Part shown: positions 21,647-25,782 of the stretch, in pieces
How positions within the stretch are numbered: the first letter of the stretch is position 1
Layout of the letters: each line of letters opens with the position of its first letter
Origin: Chryseobacterium gleum
GTDB lineage: Bacteria; Bacteroidota; Bacteroidia; Flavobacteriales_D; Sanyastnellaceae
DNA: 25,782 nucleotides
Reading direction: 5' to 3'
Assembly: GCA_945878835.1 (NCBI GenBank)
Contig: CAMCUG010000005.1
Location: 1 to 25,782, forward strand
Notes under the pieces: generated by a model
What the model was told of the DNA's origin: nothing
Databases searched by the model: none
Seen by the model: the letters and a program-made list of their open reading frames with translations, nothing else
Translations under genes and position numbers: made by a program

Positions 21647-22279
21647 TTAGTGCTTTGCCAAATAATCAGCAACACCCTCGTGATTTGCTTTCATACCTTC
21701 ACTTCCCTTCGACCAGTTTGCTGGACAAACTTCTCCGTTCTCCTCGAAAAACTGAAGAGCATCCACCATACGCAATGCTTCTTCTACGTTCCTTCCCAAT
21801 GGGAAATTGTTGATTAACTGATGCATTACAACACCGTTCTTGTCAATTAAAAACAATCCGCGGTAAGCAATCATAGGTCCGTTAGCCACCAAGTTTCCAT
21901 CTTCGTCGTAATCATACTCTCCAGCTAATACACCGTAATTATCTGCAATGGTTTTTGAAATGTCGGCAACAATTGGATATGTAATTCCTTTGATACCACC
22001 AGCGTTCTTTTCCATTTGCAACCAGCCCCAGTGGCTCTCTTCTGTATCTGTAGAGCATGCTACAACAGCGCAATTGCGTGATTCAAATTCCGCTAATTTC
22101 TCTTGAAAGGCGTGCAATTCGGTTGGACAAACGAATGTGAAATCCTTCGGGTAGAAGAAAAACACAACGTGTTTCTTTCCGACGAACTGATCCAATGAAA
22201 AATCACTCACCACGGTTCCTCCGTTAGTGATAGCTCCTGCCTTAAATGAAGGCGCTTTTTTTCCGACTAGTGATGACAT
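21647..22279 (-). CDS. Typical 2-Cys peroxiredoxin (AhpC/Prx1 type)
   Basis: 210 residues. The peroxidatic Cys51 sits in FTFVCPTE and the resolving Cys185 in EVCPANW, so it is a complete typical 2-Cys enzyme that reduces H2O2 and organic peroxides through an intersubunit disulphide, recharged by thioredoxin or AhpF-like partners. Further family features are SHWGW at 82-86 and AYRGLFLIDKNG at 138-149. Two details bear on overoxidation: GGIKG stands where sensitive enzymes have GGLG, and the C-terminal YF motif is YL (DYLAKH). A 15-residue acidic insert (GEYDYDEDGNLVANG) precedes AYRG, as in many flavobacterial homologues. A strong promoter and terminator bracket it, so it is monocistronic. No OxyR-like site could be recognised. 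Confidence 0.95.
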   Translation of the reverse strand: MSSLVGKKAPSFKAGAITNGGTVVSDFSLDQFVGKKHVVFFFYPKDFTFVCPTELHAFQEKLAEFESRNCAVVACSTDTEESHWGWLQMEKNAGGIKGITYPIVADISKTIADNYGVLAGEYDYDEDGNLVANGPMIAYRGLFLIDKNGVVMHQLINNFPLGRNVEEALRMVDALQFFEENGEVCPANWSKGSEGMKANHEGVADYLAKH

Positions 22280-22295
22280 AAAATTATTTTTTTTG

Positions 22296-22328
22296 CAAAT
22301 TTAACAGCATTGAACGAGTTATGTTCAA
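22296..22328 (-). promoter_or_regulatory. Promoter of the peroxiredoxin gene
   Basis: On the minus strand, TTG at 22328-22326 and TAAATTTG at 22303-22296 are 22 nt apart, matching TTG-N17-23-TAnnTTTG. The ATG lies 16 nt downstream of the -7 element after an A-rich leader containing eight A in a row. Confidence 0.75.
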
Positions 22329-22335
22329 TTCTACA

Positions 22336-22722
22336 TTAATTAATCTCTAACTTTCGATAAGCACGCGCAAGGGCTAACCATGAAGCAACAAAAAACAGCC
22401 CGCCAATTGGCGTTATAGGTCCTGCTATTTTCTCAACCACTTCATTCAAATAAGCAGAAAAAGCTAAGAGATATAAGGAACCTGAAAAACAAATTATCCC
22501 AGCTAAAAATAAAATTGTGACGCGCCTCAAACTTACTGAATCTTTGAGTAGCAATGCACTGAACAAGATTCCAAAAGAATGAATGACTTGATAGTACACC
22601 CCTTTATTGAAGATCTCAATACTGTGCTCATTCAAAATATTTTTCAAACCGTGCGCAGCAAAGGCTCCTAAAACAATCGCCAATGACATTAATAGAGCGC
22701 CTAGAGTAATCGAGTTCTTCAT
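22336..22722 (-). CDS. DUF423 small inner-membrane protein
   Basis: 128 residues from the ATG at 22722, giving the standard DUF423 N-terminus MKNSITLGALLMSLAIVLGAFAAHGLK. The frame is open further up to 22830, but the extra 36 residues lie over the start region of the divergent large gene and are not family-like. Four membrane helices are evident, with the characteristic GAFAAHGL in the first and PIGGLFFVASWLALA in the last. The family (E. coli YgdD-like) is widespread and its function unknown. The gene ends 57 bp upstream of the peroxiredoxin ATG; the peroxiredoxin has its own promoter in that gap, so the two need not be co-transcribed. Confidence 0.85.
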   Translation of the reverse strand: MKNSITLGALLMSLAIVLGAFAAHGLKNILNEHSIEIFNKGVYYQVIHSFGILFSALLLKDSVSLRRVTILFLAGIICFSGSLYLLAFSAYLNEVVEKIAGPITPIGGLFFVASWLALARAYRKLEIN

Positions 22723-22765
22723 TTTTCGTATATTTAAAGAAGGAATTAAAAATCTCGTGGCGAAA

Positions 22766-25700
22766 TTGCGATGTATTTTTACATTTCCAACTAAAATAAA
22801 GGCCATAAGAAAACTAATTTCCATATTCATTCTAACGATTTGCCTTGGGACACTTCACGCCCAAAAGCCGATTGACGAAAAAACATTAGCCGCTGAGGCG
22901 AATGTGTTTTTTGAGGAAGGAAATTACGTGCAAGCCTACGCGATGTATTCGCAGTTGGTGTCGCTCTATGGAAGCATTCCCTTGTATGCCTTTCGCTTTG
23001 GTGCAGCGGGTATTTATGCAACGACTGATCGCGATAATTGCATTTTCTTCATGAAAGACGGGGTTCGAAGAGGCTATACCGAACCTGAAACTCATTATTA
23101 TTTGGCGCGAGCTTACCACCTAAGTTACAATTTCAAAGAAGCATTGGTTGAATATGAGAAGTTCCAAACCTCGGCGGAAAAAAAACAACTCGCCAAATCT
23201 GATTGCAAAGCACAGAAGCTCTCTGCAGAGTCTGGACTGAACCTTATGAACAGCATTAAAGATGTTCAAGTACTAGAAAAAACAGAAGCTGAAAAATCGA
23301 GTTTCTATCGATACATGAACATTGACCCATCGATTGGGAAGATTATTGCTACACCAAAAGAATTGTTGTCAAAGCTCGATTTGAAGTCGAAGGAAGAGCA
23401 TGTCTTATTCCTTCCGAACAACGGTAAGAAAATTTTCTTTTCAAGTAAAGGGAAAGATGGACTAACAGGAAAGGACATTTACATGACCTCACGTTTGAAC
23501 GGAGCCTTCACGGCACCCGTTAAGTTGAAAAGCAGCGTGAACACCGAGTTCGATGAAGACTTCGCATTTATGCATCCAAACGGTAGCACACTCTATTTTG
23601 CTTCGAAGGGACATGGAAGTATGGGAGGTTACGATATTTTCCGATGTGATTGGGATGCTAGCATAAATGATTTTGGTCCGGCGATTAATATGGACTTCGC
23701 TATTAATACTCCCGACGACGATTTATTCTTCATCACCGACTCATTAAATACAACAGCCTATTTTGCAAGTAGCCGTTTAACTTCTCCAGACAAACTTTTT
23801 GTCTATCGGGTTTTCGTAAATGGAATACCCATGAACATCACCTACCTCAAAGGTGAATTCATTTCTCGAGTAGATGTGAACCAAACAGAAGCGAAGATTC
23901 AAGTGTTCGATGATTTAACGAATCGAAAAATCATGGACACGCAAGCCCGCGAGTCGAATGGACAGTACCTACTTTTCATTCCGACAGCAGGAAACTACAC
24001 TTACAAGATTCAACCTCCGGGAAGTCCTCAAGTGCACGAAGTACTCGTTAAAATTCCGCCGTCCGAAGGTTCTCGGGTGTTCCGTCAGGAAATCGTTTAC
24101 ACCAAATTAGACGGTCGGGAGAAAGTTGAAGTGAAGAATTATTGGAACGACCCGTTGAACGACAATGTAGAAGATCTTCAGCGTCAGATGCTTTTGGCTA
24201 AATCGCAGCTCGACGTGAATGCGACTGCTGACCAAGCAAATTCAATTGCTTCCAATACAAGCAATTCGAATTCAACGGGAACTAACACCACTGAAATTAC
24301 TCCAGTTACACAGCGCATTGAAATAGACGCGGTGCTTTCCTCTCAAGAAAAAACCATTGCAGCATTAAAACGAGAAATTGCACTCGCCGAACAAATTTCT
24401 AAATCGCTCCTTCAATATGTGCAACAAACGCTTTCCGAAACAGATGAAGCGTATGAAGAATTTCAAAATGTTCGTTTTGAAAAACCGGAATCATTAGCTG
24501 ATAGCGCGAAGCTCGAAGAAGTTCAAAATAAAATGATAGAAACGCAAAACCGAAGCGTTGCGGCTATTGCGGCTTACGATATTTCAAAAAACAGAGAAAA
24601 AGAACTGAATGAAAAACTGAACAATGTTCAAAGTATTAATTCGGAAATCAAAAAATCACTCGCCGAAAAAGACTCTCCCACGGCCGCATACTTAGTCAAT
24701 GACTACGTCGCTAAAAACCCGAAAAGTGAACAAGGAGTTGCTACTGAAACAGAAATGTCGTGGAAATCGCAAGATGCTAAAGTCAAAGCAAACGAATTAA
24801 AAGCTCAGCGCGACGACACGCAATTAAGGATTAATACCAAGTCGAAAGAGTTAGAAGGTATAGAAGATAAAACAACTGAAATCATTAAGCAAATAGCAAC
24901 CACTAAAAAGAAAAAAGACATTGAGCGCTTGGGAAGTGAACTAGCTGCGCTCGAAACTGAATACAAATCAGTTGAAGAAGAAATTGAGGCTGAAAAGGAA
25001 AATCTTCGTGTCCGAGAACTCGCTCTTGCAGAATCTGCAACATTATTGAAACTGCTTCAAGACCTTGAGAACGAAAAGCAACCTGAAGTAAAACCGGAAT
25101 TCAAAAACTTAACCAACACTGTAAATGTAGAGTCGTTGAGAACTGAAGTTAACGAATCGAAAAACCGTGTCTCTACCGCCTTAGAAAATTCACATTACGA
25201 GAATCCAACCTCCAACAACGCTAGTTCCGACAACGCCAGTTCTAACAACGCTAGTTCTAACAACGCCAGTTCAAACAACGCTAGTTCCGACAACGCTAGT
25301 TCAACCAACGCTAGTTCAACCAACGCTAGTTCCGACAACGCCAATTCTGACAACGCCAGTTCAAACAACGATAGTTCTAACAACGATAGTTCTAACAACG
25401 ATAGTTCTAACAACGATAGTTCAAACAACGCTAGTTCAAAAACATTCACTGCAGCAGAAACTGCTATTCTAAACAGTCCTGGACAATCAAATTATCAGAA
25501 TGAAAAAATATTCGAAGAATTAGCCGTTGCAAATATTGTAATCTCGAATGAAGTAGAAATTGAAAAAATATATGCTGAAATTGAGGCTATCAATCGTCGG
25601 ATAAAAGAAGAAACTTCCGCAGAAGCAGTTGCCGAATTGACTGAGCAAAGAAATCAATTGACTTATAAAAAAATGCAAGAAGAGGATAAGAACGCTACGC

Positions 25701-25782
25701 TAATTGCAGAGCAAAATTCGAATTCACTTATAGATCTTCAATCGGCTTGGAAAAAGAACACAAGCCCATCTACAAGTATTGC
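22766..25782 (+). CDS. Large PorE-like modular protein: TPR, PD40 propeller, CRD-like fold, coiled coils (3' end outside window)
   Basis: An uninterrupted frame of at least 1005 codons that runs off the right edge. With the TTG at 22766, residues 1-33 give a signal peptide (KAIRKLISIFILTICLGTLHAQ); the only alternatives before it are ATA codons (e.g. 22796). TPR-like helices follow (ANVFFEEGNYVQAYAMYSQL and HYYLARAYHLSYNFKEALVEYEKF). PD40/WD40-like blades come next (KKIFFSSKGKDGLTGKDIY; STLYFASKGHGSMGGYDIF), then a carboxypeptidase-regulatory-like fold at about 360-420 (AKIQVFDDLTNRKIMDTQ, NGQYLLFIPTAGNY). A long acidic/basic coiled coil (about 520-810), a 75-residue NNASS repeat (817-891) and more coiled coil complete the visible part. 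The first four modules follow the order of PorE of the T9SS, which ends in an OmpA peptidoglycan-binding domain; whether this one does cannot be seen. Probably periplasmic or outer-membrane-associated. Confidence 0.82.
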   Translation, partial: MRCIFTFPTKIKAIRKLISIFILTICLGTLHAQKPIDEKTLAAEANVFFEEGNYVQAYAMYSQLVSLYGSIPLYAFRFGAAGIYATTDRDNCIFFMKDGVRRGYTEPETHYYLARAYHLSYNFKEALVEYEKFQTSAEKKQLAKSDCKAQKLSAESGLNLMNSIKDVQVLEKTEAEKSSFYRYMNIDPSIGKIIATPKELLSKLDLKSKEEHVLFLPNNGKKIFFSSKGKDGLTGKDIYMTSRLNGAFTAPVKLKSSVNTEFDEDFAFMHPNGSTLYFASKGHGSMGGYDIFRCDWDASINDFGPAINMDFAINTPDDDLFFITDSLNTTAYFASSRLTSPDKLFVYRVFVNGIPMNITYLKGEFISRVDVNQTEAKIQVFDDLTNRKIMDTQARESNGQYLLFIPTAGNYTYKIQPPGSPQVHEVLVKIPPSEGSRVFRQEIVYTKLDGREKVEVKNYWNDPLNDNVEDLQRQMLLAKSQLDVNATADQANSIASNTSNSNSTGTNTTEITPVTQRIEIDAVLSSQEKTIAALKREIALAEQISKSLLQYVQQTLSETDEAYEEFQNVRFEKPESLADSAKLEEVQNKMIETQNRSVAAIAAYDISKNREKELNEKLNNVQSINSEIKKSLAEKDSPTAAYLVNDYVAKNPKSEQGVATETEMSWKSQDAKVKANELKAQRDDTQLRINTKSKELEGIEDKTTEIIKQIATTKKKKDIERLGSELAALETEYKSVEEEIEAEKENLRVRELALAESATLLKLLQDLENEKQPEVKPEFKNLTNTVNVESLRTEVNESKNRVSTALENSHYENPTSNNASSDNASSNNASSNNASSNNASSDNASSTNASSTNASSDNANSDNASSNNDSSNNDSSNNDSSNNDSSNNASSKTFTAAETAILNSPGQSNYQNEKIFEELAVANIVISNEVEIEKIYAEIEAINRRIKEETSAEAVAELTEQRNQLTYKKMQEEDKNATLIAEQNSNSLIDLQSAWKKNTSPSTSI
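25214..25438 (+). repeat. 15-bp tandem repeat, 15 units, encoding [N/D/T]N[A/D]SS
   Basis: Fifteen in-frame 15-bp units of the type AACAACGCTAGTTCN run without interruption. Position 1 varies (Asn, Asp or Thr), position 3 is Ala except for four consecutive Asp units (11-14), and unit 9 has NANS in place of NASS. Variation is mainly at third codon positions and in the first codon. It forms a 75-residue hydrophilic linker between two coiled-coil regions of the large protein. Confidence 0.95.

Noticed and set aside
22771..22794. Seven-codon ORF (MYFYISN) as a leader peptide before the large gene
   Set aside because: Too short to distinguish from chance; no attenuator hairpin follows it.
22723..22830. 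N-terminal extension of the DUF423 protein
   Set aside because: The ATG at 22722 gives the standard family N-terminus; the extra 36 residues cover the start region of the divergent gene.
25195..25449. Minus-strand frame of Leu/Glu/Ala pentads (LELAL-type) opposite the 15-bp array
   Set aside because: It is the mirror of the tandem repeat in a protein-coding frame on the plus strand; a 15-bp period keeps any frame open on both strands. No signal, start context or flanking gene structure.

Overview
The window is chromosomal DNA from a Bacteroidota bacterium, most likely of the Flavobacteriales. Several lines of evidence agree. There are two type IX secretion (T9SS) cargo proteins, one with a type B (gliding-motility C-terminal) and one with a type A sorting domain. 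A TonB-dependent receptor carries an N-terminal carboxypeptidase-regulatory-like domain. ProS is the archaeal/eukaryal-like class, and there is a GWxTD protein and an OmpP1/FadL-type barrel. Many genes are preceded by the Bacteroidota -7 element TAnnTTTG. I see no phage, plasmid, transposase, CRISPR or defence genes; this is housekeeping and cell-envelope DNA.

Layout, left to right. (1) 1-5364, mainly plus strand: an OsmC-family thiol peroxidase, a 41-residue lipoprotein on the minus strand (430-555), a BamA/TamA-like outer-membrane barrel, then rmuC, a GWxTD lipoprotein and an RlmB-type rRNA methyltransferase, packed like an operon. (2) 5361-8038, minus strand: a Gly/Tyr/Asn-rich, Ser/Thr/Pro-rich lipoprotein translationally coupled (TGATG) to an OmpP1/FadL-like barrel. 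The barrel's first 32 codons are a 12-bp tandem array followed by a G8 tract. (3) 8107-11062, plus: proS, a conserved-looking protein of unknown function 1 nt downstream, and a membrane-anchored lipoprotein. (4) 11091-11195: a bidirectional terminator and tRNA-Glu(UUC) on the minus strand. (5) 11262-14971: a small barrel (minus), then a minimal RlpA-like double-psi beta-barrel protein and a TonB receptor (plus). (6) 14949-21565, minus: a large BNR-propeller T9SS type A protein, a SprB-repeat T9SS type B protein, and a YegS/DagK-type lipid kinase overlapping it by 4 nt. (7) 21608-22722, minus: a typical 2-Cys peroxiredoxin with a clear terminator and promoter, and a DUF423 membrane protein. (8) 22766 to the right edge, plus: a very long open frame (TPR, PD40 propeller, CRD-like fold, coiled coils) that contains a 15 x 15-bp repeat and runs off the window.

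No wholly new system is obvious. The strongest candidates for unusual biology are the repeat-plus-G8 start region of the OmpP1-like gene (6821-6923), which looks like a hypermutable expression switch, and the giant PorE-like scaffold with an expandable NNASS linker and no ATG start. Next come the adhesin/lipid-kinase coupling and the pattern of TAnnTTTG elements only 4 nt before start codons, which implies leaderless mRNAs. Function assignments come from motif recognition in the sequence; no database search was possible.
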